Below, one piece after another: positions 45,841 to 53,736 of a stretch of DNA of 64,000 nucleotides (the stretch's first letter is position 1; the number at the start of each line of letters is the position of its first letter). The notes beneath the pieces were generated by a model. That model had not been told where the DNA came from and ran no database searches. It worked only from the letters and a program-made list of their open reading frames with translations. The stretch comes from Tepidibacter hydrothermalis (GTDB lineage: Bacteria; Bacillota; Clostridia; Peptostreptococcales; Peptostreptococcaceae). Location of the stretch: the NCBI RefSeq assembly GCF_029542625.1, contig NZ_CP120733.1, forward strand, positions 2,604,001 to 2,668,000. The letters are read 5' to 3'. The translations under genes were made by a program, and so were the position numbers.

Positions 45841-47706
45841 TTAAGTATCTATCTTGCTTATATATTTACTCAGTTCACCCTTTTGCTCATATCCATTAGA
45901 GTTAAATTCACTACTATATATATATACTTTATCTGAAGCTTTTCTAAGTAAACTCTCTACTACACTTTTAGTCTGCTTATATCTATACAATTCATCATTG
46001 TCAAAATTCCATTTTTCACCTTTATTTTCTCTTAAAAATATAAATGGATTGTAATATTTTTTTATACCTATTTGATGCCATACATCTGAGCTTGAGTCTG
46101 TCCATATCTGTATTTTACTACTTTTAGAGCTTAATAAATATGAATAGGATGACCAAACCTTTATTCCATTTAGCTGTGTATCAGCTTTCATATCAGAAAC
46201 CCTTATACCCTTTAAAATCATATCTATAAATAATTTATTTTTATTATCTTTAAACTTTTCGTTCTCATTTGCATAATCTATAAATGATTTGGCTAGATTT
46301 ATCAAATAATTACACGTACTTAAATTTTCAGCACTTACATCTAGAGGTAATAATATATCTAAAAACATTTTTTTCAAGAATTTGTCCATATCAAGTTCAC
46401 TGTTTGTATTTTCATATATCCAATTTCTTAAAATCTTATATTTATTTATATATTCTTCATCTATATCAATAGATGTTAACTCTTCAATTTCTGGAAGTTC
46501 ATAAGGTTCTTTTTGAGTTATCTTATCAGTTATATACCTAGACCTTATCATATCTGCACCTAGTACAAAGGATATCATCTTACATATCGAATCTTTATTA
46601 GGACTCATTTTCCAAGAACTGTTCACTAAAAGCGTTATAGTAACCAAACTATTTATATATGGATTGTCAGTAAGAGATCCACTTCTAGTCATAATATTTA
46701 TATTAACATCATTTTTCTCCATCTCTTTTTTTATTCTATTCTCAAATATAGAATCTACAAATGGTCCTATTATATCAATATCCTCTTCTTTATATCCACT
46801 TTTTAATAAATTCTGGATTTCTTCAGATATTTTAAGTATCATCTCACTTCTCATAGTACTGTTTTTAAATTCTACATTTTTTATATTTATAAAATCCGAT
46901 GTTCCCATATCTATTTTTTCACATTTAGGTAGTATTAGCTGCTTAAAAGACTCCTCATCAGCTCCTAGTATCTTCGTTATAGCTCCATCTGAGTTATACG
47001 CTATATGAGTTTCATTTACTATATTCATAACCTTATTTATGAACTTAAGTTCAAGAAATGACTTTTCCTGAATATCATCAACAATAAAGCAATCTATATT
47101 ATTTTTTATATAATTTTCATATAAAGGATCATCTATTATATATTTATTGAAAAGATATGATGCTAAACTAAAATTCAAAACACCTTCGCTTATATTTTTT
47201 CTAACAAATACATTTATTATATTCTTCATAGAAGATATATTCTCTTTGGCGAATATATCTTCTATATCCAAAAAGTTAATTAAGTACTTATCTACATCAT
47301 CAAATTCAATACAATTTAAAGATATTTTAGATATATTATTAAGTATATCTGATGACAAAACTGAGTTAGGTATATTTACATCTAAAAACCTTCCCCCTTC
47401 TCTATACTTGTCCACAAGCTTATTTAAAAGGTATTCACTTATCTCCATATCTAGAAATTTAGGAGCAGTCTTTTTTATTTTTATATTTTTTTGTACTAGA
47501 GGCCAAAATAGTACTATGTGATTTCTAATTATTTTATAAAATGTACTAGTATCTATACCGTCCCAAAACTTTTTTTGAGATTTAGAGTTTATAAATATAA
47601 TTATTCTATTTTCATCTACGTTATTTTTTATAAATTCTTTATATATACTTACTAATTTGGTCGTTTTCCCAGTATTAGACGACCCAGTGTATACATATTT
47701 ACCCAT
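45841..47706 (-). CDS. Degenerate superfamily 1 helicase (AddB-like)
   Basis: 621 aa from ATG 47706 (TTG 47709 is in frame). The N-terminal Walker A is kept (YVYTGSSNTGKTTKLVSIYKEFIKN) and a Walker-B-like CFIVDDIQEKSFLELKF follows at about residue 210. Beyond that, motif III is missing and only a weak Arg-containing segment (NSTMRSEMILKISEEIQNLL) and a WKMSPNKDSICKMISFVLG region recall the AddB helicase core; it also lacks AddB's C-terminal nuclease. Such 'inactivated helicase' subunits recognise Chi or stabilise the complex in AddAB and RecBCD. It is the first gene of the operon with 43690-45828 and 43019-43687. Confidence 0.75.
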   Translation of the reverse strand: MGKYVYTGSSNTGKTTKLVSIYKEFIKNNVDENRIIIFINSKSQKKFWDGIDTSTFYKIIRNHIVLFWPLVQKNIKIKKTAPKFLDMEISEYLLNKLVDKYREGGRFLDVNIPNSVLSSDILNNISKISLNCIEFDDVDKYLINFLDIEDIFAKENISSMKNIINVFVRKNISEGVLNFSLASYLFNKYIIDDPLYENYIKNNIDCFIVDDIQEKSFLELKFINKVMNIVNETHIAYNSDGAITKILGADEESFKQLILPKCEKIDMGTSDFINIKNVEFKNSTMRSEMILKISEEIQNLLKSGYKEEDIDIIGPFVDSIFENRIKKEMEKNDVNINIMTRSGSLTDNPYINSLVTITLLVNSSWKMSPNKDSICKMISFVLGADMIRSRYITDKITQKEPYELPEIEELTSIDIDEEYINKYKILRNWIYENTNSELDMDKFLKKMFLDILLPLDVSAENLSTCNYLINLAKSFIDYANENEKFKDNKNKLFIDMILKGIRVSDMKADTQLNGIKVWSSYSYLLSSKSSKIQIWTDSSSDVWHQIGIKKYYNPFIFLRENKGEKWNFDNDELYRYKQTKSVVESLLRKASDKVYIYSSEFNSNGYEQKGELSKYISKIDT

Positions 47707-47837
47707 CAAAACACCACCACATTTTTTATTTAAATTCTCACCCTATATTATATCATAACCAAAATATACAAATTTTTGTCAAAAGCCGTTATTTTAAAGG
47801 CATGTTAATATCTATATTAATGATAAAGAACTACATT

Positions 47838-48039
47838 AAAAATTAAGCTCATTTAAATGTTAACTACTTTTGGTTAACATTTTACTATAAAACTTATATT
47901 ATGCTGTTAAAATATTCGTTAAGAAAGTTCTTTGTTTGAACAGAGTGAGTTTAGAACTTTTAGGATATTTTATAAAGCAGAATCTTTAGTTTTATTAAAA
48001 CGTTGACTAAGTAGTGGTATTTTAATGAGTTTAATTTTT
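47838..48039 (+). repeat. Full-length MITE-like palindromic element, family 3
   Basis: 202 bp. Terminal inverted repeats of about 30 bp (AAAAATTAAGCTCATTTAAA... and its near-complement) are followed inward by further complementary segments (ATAAAACT..AAAATAT) and an apical hairpin AAGTTCT...AGAACTT, so the whole element can fold into one long hairpin. The inner region aligns with the copy at 63734-63932 in the opposite orientation, with compensatory changes in the apical stem. It has no gene. It lies in the 410-bp spacer between the helicase operon and ptsI. Confidence 0.75.
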
Positions 48040-48078
48040 TGCTTAAGCACTCATTTTTAATTATTAATTTAAAATATA

Positions 48079-48112
48079 AAAAACCTTATGCTAGTAAGCA
48101 TAAGGTTTTTTA
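48079..48112 (-). terminator. Terminator of ptsHI
   Basis: A perfect 15-bp stem AAAAAACCTTATGCT/AGCATAAGGTTTTTT with an AGTA loop, five bases after the ptsI stop codon on the minus strand. Confidence 0.88.
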
Positions 48113-48116
48113 TTAT

Positions 48117-49823
48117 TTAAGCAAAATTATTTTGCATATATTCTTCTATTTCTTTAGCAGTACCCATAGATACTACCTTTTCAGCTACTGGCTTCATATC
48201 TTCATACTTTAATGAAGTTATAAGTTTTCTAGCTGGAAGTATAGATATTGGACTCATACTAAATTCATCAAGTCCCATTCCAAGAAGTATTGGAATCATC
48301 CTCTTATCTCCTGCAGCTTCTCCACACATTCCTACCCATTTTCCTTCTTTATGACCATTGTCTATAACCATCTTGATAAGTCTTAAAACAGCAGGATTAA
48401 ATTGGTTATATAGATTGTGTATTTTTTCATTCATTCTATCTACTGCAGTAGTATATTGAATTAAGTCGTTAGTTCCTATACTGAAGAAATCAACATGCTT
48501 CGCAAGAATATCTGATATTAATGCAGCAGATGGAACTTCTATCATCATACCAACTTCTATATTTTTGCTATAATCTATTCCTTCTTTATCTAAGTCAGAT
48601 TTAACACTTTCAAGTATTTCTTTTGCTGAAAGTAATTCTTCAAGACTTGATATCATAGGGAACATAATTCTTAAATTCCCATGTACACTAGCTCTTAAAA
48701 GAGCTCTTAATTGAGTCTTGAATATATCTTGTCTATCAAGACATAATCTTATAGCTCTATATCCTAAGAAAGGATTCATTTCTTTATCCATTTCAAGATA
48801 AGAAAGCTCTTTATCTCCACCTATATCAAGAGTTCTTATAACTATAGGCTTTGGATTCATACTTTCAAGAACAGCTTTATAAGATTCATATTGCTCCTCT
48901 TCTGTTGGAAACTCTGACCTATTCATGTATAAAAACTCAGTTCTGTAAAGTCCAACACCTTCTGCATCGTTATTTATAAGGCCTTGTACATCATTTGGAG
49001 TTCCGATGTTACCCGCTAATTCTACATGTCTTCCGTCTAGTGTTTTACTTTCTTGTCCTTTTAAAGACTCTAGTTCTTTCTTTTCTTTCTCAAACTTTTC
49101 TTTTAAATCCTTATATTCATTTATAGTATTTTCATCTGGATTTATTATAACTTCACCTGTTTCTCCGTTAAATATTACATAATCCCCATCTTTAACAGTT
49201 TCAGTTATATTTTTAAGTCCTACAACTGCTGGTGTTTCTAATGTTCTAGCCATTATAGCTGTATGAGATGTTCTTCCACCTATATCAGTTAAAAATCCTA
49301 AAACCTTTTTCTTATTCATAGTTGCAGTATCCGATGGAGTTAAATCATGTGCTATTAACACAACTTCATCTTCAAGAGTTGATAAATCTACAAATTTTAT
49401 ATCTAGTATATGTCTTAAAACTCTATTACCTACATCCTTTATATCAGCTGCTCTTTCTTTCATATATTCATTATCCATAGACTCAAACATAGAAACGAAC
49501 ATATTCTTAACTTCATTAAATGCATAATCAGCATTAATTTTTTCATCTTTTATTTTGTTTAAAGTAGAATCTACAAGTTCTGGGTCTTGAAGAACTAGTA
49601 AATGAGCTTCAAATATTTCAGCTTTTTCTGCTCCTAATTCCACTAAAGCCTTTTCCTTAACCTTAGTCAATTCTTCTTTTGATTTATTTATTGCATCAGT
49701 TAGTTTTTTCTGTTCTAATTCTATGTTATCTATAGTTTTCTTTTCTATAACTATTTCATTATGTTCTAGTACTAACGCTTTCCCCAAAGCGATACCCGGC
49801 GATGCATTCGTTCCTTTAATCAT
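48117..49823 (-). CDS. ptsI: Phosphoenolpyruvate-protein phosphotransferase (PTS enzyme I)
   Basis: 568 aa from ATG 49823, behind GGAGAG (the frame is open seven codons further upstream). It takes phosphate from PEP and passes it to HPr. Motifs: the N-terminal KGTNASPGIALGKALVLE, the phospho-His loop FLTDIGGRTSHTAIMART with its active-site His, and the PEP-binding domain (ALLRASVHGNLRIMFPMISS, EVGMMIEVPSAALISDILA, FFSIGTNDLIQYTTAVDR, GMCGEAAGD). It is downstream of ptsH, 33 bp apart, and controlled by the upstream antitermination site. No sugar-specific EII gene is in the window. Confidence 0.96.
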   Translation of the reverse strand: MIKGTNASPGIALGKALVLEHNEIVIEKKTIDNIELEQKKLTDAINKSKEELTKVKEKALVELGAEKAEIFEAHLLVLQDPELVDSTLNKIKDEKINADYAFNEVKNMFVSMFESMDNEYMKERAADIKDVGNRVLRHILDIKFVDLSTLEDEVVLIAHDLTPSDTATMNKKKVLGFLTDIGGRTSHTAIMARTLETPAVVGLKNITETVKDGDYVIFNGETGEVIINPDENTINEYKDLKEKFEKEKKELESLKGQESKTLDGRHVELAGNIGTPNDVQGLINNDAEGVGLYRTEFLYMNRSEFPTEEEQYESYKAVLESMNPKPIVIRTLDIGGDKELSYLEMDKEMNPFLGYRAIRLCLDRQDIFKTQLRALLRASVHGNLRIMFPMISSLEELLSAKEILESVKSDLDKEGIDYSKNIEVGMMIEVPSAALISDILAKHVDFFSIGTNDLIQYTTAVDRMNEKIHNLYNQFNPAVLRLIKMVIDNGHKEGKWVGMCGEAAGDKRMIPILLGMGLDEFSMSPISILPARKLITSLKYEDMKPVAEKVVSMGTAKEIEEYMQNNFA

Positions 49824-49856
49824 TATGATCTCTCCTTCATACACAGGTATTGATTA

Positions 49857-50117
49857 TTACTCTCCGAATCCACTTTCAATAAGCTTTGCAACTTCATTTG
49901 CAGCTTGATCTTCATCTGATCCATCTGTTATAACTGTTATTTCACTTCCCTTTGAAGCTCCTAAACTCATTATTCCCATTATAGATTTTGCATTTACTTT
50001 TTTTCCATTAAAATCTATTTCAACCTTAGATTCAAATTCAGAAGCTTTTTTAACAAGTAATGCTGCTGGTCTAGCATGTATTCCGCTTTCATTCTTTATA
50101 GTTACTTTTTTTTCCAT
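49857..50117 (-). CDS. ptsH: Phosphocarrier protein HPr
   Basis: 86 aa from ATG 50117, behind GAGGTG (TTG 50123 is in frame just upstream). HPr signatures: GIHARPAALLVKKASEF with the phosphorylatable His, and NAKSIMGIMSLGASKGSEITV with the regulatory Ser that HPr kinase modifies for carbon catabolite control. It relays phosphate from enzyme I to EIIA proteins. The leader RNA between glcT and this gene contains the antitermination site, so its level is set by the GlcT-like protein. Confidence 0.96.
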   Translation of the reverse strand: MEKKVTIKNESGIHARPAALLVKKASEFESKVEIDFNGKKVNAKSIMGIMSLGASKGSEITVITDGSDEDQAANEVAKLIESGFGE

Positions 50118-50236
50118 TTTCAATTCACCTCATCGATTTATTTTGTACTTTTTTGTTTTTGGATATTTTTATATAATATAAAAAGACATTAACAAATGCT
50201 TACGAATATTTTTAACAAAAAAGCACGTCAATATCC

Positions 50237-50275
50237 AAAAAAACGTACAATTATCCATAAAACACTTTGGTTAAT
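50237..50275 (-). terminator. Leader terminator controlled by the RAT
   Basis: On the minus strand ATTAACCA (50268-50275) pairs with TGGATAAT (50250-50257), with a single A-A mismatch in the stem, and a run of seven T follows at 50237-50243. The left arm reuses the 3' end of the antiterminator RNA site, so the two structures exclude each other. Confidence 0.65.
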
Positions 50276-50303
50276 GCCTGCATGATCAGTAACACACCGA
50301 TAG
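50268..50303 (-). promoter_or_regulatory. Ribonucleic antiterminator (RAT) in the ptsH leader
   Basis: On the minus strand, GGTGTGTTACTG...GCAGGCATTAACC has the core of BglG/SacY/GlcT-type antiterminator sites (GTTACTG, a short loop, CAGGCA), with a CTG/CAG upper stem and GGT/ACC lower stem. It begins about ten bases after a TATAAT at 50312-50317. Compared with the B. subtilis sites recalled, the GTGTTACTGAT context is closest to the ptsG site recognised by GlcT. Confidence 0.75.
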
Positions 50304-50312
50304 TCTTTTTAA

Positions 50313-51131
50313 TTATAAACTATTGAGTTTGTATATATGTAGAGCAATATAGCCTACTTCATCCTTAGAAACTTCTTTTCTCAATTCATTTTGAATTATT
50401 TTAGAAATATCATATGCTATCTTATATTCAAAGAAAAATTCTTTTTTTATCATTTCTAAAGAATTGTTTACTACAGTTTTTTCACTGTTTACTCTCTCAA
50501 GTAAAGCAACTAAATGATATACAAATCTATTATATATCATCAAATCTTTTCTTATATTGATCTTTAATTTTTTTTCAACATATTCAACTATCATATTAAC
50601 TAATTTTGTATTTTTTAAAGCCATACTTTTGCTAGCATTGCTTCTTCCTCCATGTATATGAAAAGCTATAAAACCTATTTCTGCATCAGGTATTTCTATA
50701 TCTAATTTTTCTTTAAGCATAATTACAGCTTTGCTAGCTATATCATATTCTTTAGGATACATTAATTTTGTCTCTAGTAAGAAAGGATTTACTATCTCAA
50801 TTCCTTCTTTTAATCTTTTTATAGCAAAATTAATATGATCTATAAGTCCAACATGAATATATGGATTTAAGTCTTCTTCAAGTTCATTTGAAGCCATATC
50901 TATTATTTGTTCAACGATCTCTAATATGTCTTTATCTACATTGTATATTAGATTTTTATCGTCGTCACTAAGTGCTACAAATTTATTTTCTACATTATCC
51001 AATTTCTCTAAAACCATACCCTTTTTTTTAGAAAAACCTATTCCTTTTCCTAATAAAATATAGTCTTTATCATCTTCACTTACAAAAACAGCGTTGTTAC
51101 TCAATACTTTTTTCACAAAATATTTACCCAT
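50313..51131 (-). CDS. glcT: Transcription antiterminator, BglG/GlcT family
   Basis: 272 aa: an RNA-binding CAT domain (residues 1-55, KYFVKKVLSNNAVFVSEDDKDYILLGKGIGFSKKKG), then two PTS-regulation domains: PRD1 (about 65-165, with YIHVGLIDHINFAIKRLKEGIEI) and PRD2 (about 170-272, with NRFVYHLVALLERVN and DEVGYIALHIYKL). The PRD His residues are presumably phosphorylated by the PTS to set activity. An RNA antiterminator site with the matching consensus lies in the 195-bp gap before ptsH, so it likely controls ptsHI. In B. subtilis, GlcT controls ptsGHI; here no ptsG lies in between. ATG behind GGAGG. Confidence 0.88.
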   Translation of the reverse strand: MGKYFVKKVLSNNAVFVSEDDKDYILLGKGIGFSKKKGMVLEKLDNVENKFVALSDDDKNLIYNVDKDILEIVEQIIDMASNELEEDLNPYIHVGLIDHINFAIKRLKEGIEIVNPFLLETKLMYPKEYDIASKAVIMLKEKLDIEIPDAEIGFIAFHIHGGRSNASKSMALKNTKLVNMIVEYVEKKLKINIRKDLMIYNRFVYHLVALLERVNSEKTVVNNSLEMIKKEFFFEYKIAYDISKIIQNELRKEVSKDEVGYIALHIYKLNSL

Positions 51132-51171
51132 CTGTATCCTCCATGAAAAATATTATGAATTTTTCAATTCT

Positions 51172-51200
51172 ATTTTATAAAATATTATTTTCTTTGTCAA
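51172..51200 (-). promoter_or_regulatory. Sigma-A promoter of glcT
   Basis: On the minus strand TTGACA (51195-51200) and TAAAAT (51172-51177) are separated by 17 bp, about 40 bases before the start codon. Confidence 0.75.
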
Positions 51201-51264
51201 TATAATATCTTCTATTTTCTGACTTTTTAAACTTTGACATATATTGTGATATTTTGATAAAGCT

Positions 51265-52461
51265 CTACTTAACTCTATCCTGTATATCCATTATAATTTC
51301 TTTAGTAATATTATTTATTAAGTTTTCTTTTTTTATTAATATTCTATTTAAAATATCTTTACATTCATATTCTTCAAAATTATAATTTCTATTTATCCTC
51401 CAAAATATTTCTTTAAAGTTATATACTTTTAAACGCTCAAATTCCAACTGATTCATCCTTATTTCATATATACTTATCAGTAAATCTTTATAAGAAAATG
51501 TTTTCCCAAGATCTAGTAATTCTCCTAATTTAGGAACTACTTTTTCCAATAACAATCTTAACGAAATTTCTCCTTTAATTTTTAATTTATCTGCAATTTT
51601 ACCTATTGTTTTATTATTCATATTTTTGATTAAATCAAAATAAAACTCATCACAAGTTTCATCTATTTTAAAATAATATCGATTCCCATATAATTTATTC
51701 AAGCTCTTTAATGCATCATGATAACCGAGTTGAATATTTTTTTCACTCCTATTTTTGTTAAAATCAAGAGTAGGACCAAGATGTTCAGACGGATTTATAT
51801 ATAGTATTTTCATTCCCTTTGTATCTACTCTTTTAGTTCTTCCAATTCCATAAAGTCTTATTACTATTAATTCATCATATCCTTTATCCTTTAAAAGACT
51901 AATAGGCAGATTATCATAAAATCCTCCGTCTAAATATAATTTGCCATTTATTTTTTCCAATTTAAATATAGGTAGACTTGAGCTTGCTATTAAATAGTCT
52001 ACTAGCATATTTTGAGGTATATCATCAAGAAATAACCTTTGTGGTTTTAATGAATTGATAGAGACTGTTACTATTCCAAAATCCTTTTTTGAATTTCTTA
52101 TTTTATTTTCATCAATATGTTGTTTTAGCATATCCTTTAAAGGTGATATATCTAATCCTTTATTATTTAAAGTATTAGATAGAATTTTTATTATCATATT
52201 AAAATTTTTTATATTTATATCTATATCTTTTATTTTTTCAAATATTTCATTTTCTATGTTTATTACCTTTTGAGGTGTTATATTAGTCCATATCTCATGA
52301 GCCTTTTCATATTCATCCTGAACAATCAAAGCTCCATTAAGTGCTCCAACAGAAGTCCCTGCTATTCCATCAAAATCTATACCAATTTCCTTTAATGCCT
52401 TATATGCTCCAATTTGATAGGATCCTTTAGATCCTCCTCCTTCTAATATCAAGCCTCTCAT
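51265..52461 (-). CDS. Patatin-like phospholipase
   Basis: 398 aa. The patatin domain (residues 1-190) has the oxyanion-hole GGGSKGSYQIGAYKAL, the nucleophile elbow GIAGTSVGALNGAL and the catalytic Asp in YLDGGFYDNLPISLL. The remaining 200 residues (KRVDTKGMKILYINPSEHLG onward) are of no recognised domain, rich in Lys and Asn. Such proteins hydrolyse acyl groups from phospholipids in the cytoplasm or at the membrane. It is a lone gene before the HD-GYP gene, 30 bp apart, possibly co-transcribed. Confidence 0.88.
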   Translation of the reverse strand: MRGLILEGGGSKGSYQIGAYKALKEIGIDFDGIAGTSVGALNGALIVQDEYEKAHEIWTNITPQKVINIENEIFEKIKDIDINIKNFNMIIKILSNTLNNKGLDISPLKDMLKQHIDENKIRNSKKDFGIVTVSINSLKPQRLFLDDIPQNMLVDYLIASSSLPIFKLEKINGKLYLDGGFYDNLPISLLKDKGYDELIVIRLYGIGRTKRVDTKGMKILYINPSEHLGPTLDFNKNRSEKNIQLGYHDALKSLNKLYGNRYYFKIDETCDEFYFDLIKNMNNKTIGKIADKLKIKGEISLRLLLEKVVPKLGELLDLGKTFSYKDLLISIYEIRMNQLEFERLKVYNFKEIFWRINRNYNFEEYECKDILNRILIKKENLINNITKEIIMDIQDRVK

Positions 52462-52491
52462 AACATCACCTATCCAAGTTTATATTCAAAA

Positions 52492-53562
52492 TTATATAAA
52501 TTCTTTTATATATAATTTTGAATTTTGATTGCTACTTAAATCTACTATTTCACCAGTGTTTTCTATTTCAACCAAAGGTCTACATATATTTTGAGATGGT
52601 ATAAATATTATCTTAGCATTTATTCCATTATTCAAGATAACTTTACTTCCTAAATATTCTCCAGCTATCTTTTTTAAGAATAAATACAAAATTTTAGTAT
52701 CTAATTTAGATAAAAACTGTTCTTCAAGTATTTTTATAGACTCAAAAGGAGTGTTTCTATCTCTATAAGGTCTTTTAGACGTCAGAGCACTATACACATC
52801 AGCTATTGCTATTATTTTAGCATATACTGATATCTCTTCTCCTTTTTTCCCTCTAGGATATCCACTTCCATCTATTTTTTCATGATGTTCAAGTACAGCC
52901 CTTTTGATTTTATTATTTATTCCACAAGCATCTTTAACCATATTATATCCTAAAATACAGTGTTTTTTTATTTCTTCATATTCTTCTTTTGTTAAAGTTT
53001 GTGATTTTCCTATTATATCTTTTGATACTTTAACTTTTCCTAAATCACTTAATATAGCAGCCAGAGTCAGTTCTTTTAATTCATCTTCACTTAAATTCAT
53101 CCATTTTCCTATTTGATAACTTATCAACGCAACAGTCATAGAATGCATATATATATAATCATCCATATCCTTTATTTTATTTATCAATTTAAATAAATTA
53201 AGGTTTCCATTGCATGAATTAATTGCATTTTCTATTGTTTTTTCAAAATCATCTTTTTTTATCTCTTGGCCTGCTTCTATACAATAAAAATCCTTTTTCA
53301 ATCCATCAAGTAAATTATTCATATCTTTTCTAAAATCATAAACTTCAAAATATTCTTTTGTGTAAATATCATCTATTCCTTCTTCAATGATAACCTTTAA
53401 GTTATGTATATTATGACTAAAAAGCATATTTTTTATTTTTTCCATCTCATTAAATTCAAATCCTTCTGATAATAAGCATATTCCGTTTTTATTTATAATA
53501 TCTTGTGCAAGAATCATACCCATTTTTAATTTATCTATACCTATAACAAGTTCTCTTTTCAT
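52492..53562 (-). CDS. HD-GYP domain protein with altered metal site
   Basis: 356 aa. An N-terminal region of about 120 residues without a known sensor domain leads to an HD-GYP domain (about 135-300). Helix motifs: MHSMTVALISYQIGKW (first His, residue 140), LTLAAILSDLGKVKVSKDIIG, IKKHCILGYNM, AVLEHHEKIDGSGYPRGKKG (the GYP signature), and ADVYSALTSKRPYRDRNTP. In the canonical HD dyad (HDIGK) the His is replaced by Ser172; Asp173 remains. Active HD-GYP proteins hydrolyse cyclic di-GMP; this change could abolish or alter metal binding. A C-terminal stretch of about 60 residues (GINAKIIFIPSQN) follows. ATG behind GGGGGAG. Confidence 0.85.
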   Translation of the reverse strand: MKRELVIGIDKLKMGMILAQDIINKNGICLLSEGFEFNEMEKIKNMLFSHNIHNLKVIIEEGIDDIYTKEYFEVYDFRKDMNNLLDGLKKDFYCIEAGQEIKKDDFEKTIENAINSCNGNLNLFKLINKIKDMDDYIYMHSMTVALISYQIGKWMNLSEDELKELTLAAILSDLGKVKVSKDIIGKSQTLTKEEYEEIKKHCILGYNMVKDACGINNKIKRAVLEHHEKIDGSGYPRGKKGEEISVYAKIIAIADVYSALTSKRPYRDRNTPFESIKILEEQFLSKLDTKILYLFLKKIAGEYLGSKVILNNGINAKIIFIPSQNICRPLVEIENTGEIVDLSSNQNSKLYIKEFI

Positions 53563-53631
53563 AGTCTCCCCCTATTTTTTACTGTTTTGTTATATTATGA
53601 TAAAGCTAAAGTTATAGTTTCATTATACTAT

Positions 53632-53690
53632 AAAAAAGTCTTTACTTTACAAATTTTAGTTGTAAACTTTTTTAAAATCAATAACAAAAA
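53632..53690. repeat. Diverged family 1 two-hairpin repeat
   Basis: The outer arms AAAAAAGT and AACTTTTTT of family 1 are kept, but the inner hairpin is different: TTTACAA-ATTTTAG-TTGTAAA. The CAATAACAAAAAATT tail resembles CATAACGAAAATTATA of the other copies. Conservation of architecture with a changed inner stem suggests the fold, not the sequence, is what matters. It abuts the family 2 terminator hairpin. Confidence 0.5.
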
Positions 53691-53691
53691 A

Positions 53692-53736
53692 TTCAGACGA
53701 AGTAAAAACTCCATCTGAATTAGGTTTCGCTTTATG
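53692..53736 (-). terminator. Terminator of the yeiH gene, family 2 hairpin
   Basis: On the minus strand ATTCAGATGGAGTTTTTA and CTTCGTCTGAAT pair through an 11-bp imperfect stem followed by TTTTTT. The flanking CGAAACCTAATTCAGATGGA is the same sequence as in the other family 2 copies. It overlaps the stop codon at 53732. Confidence 0.8.
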
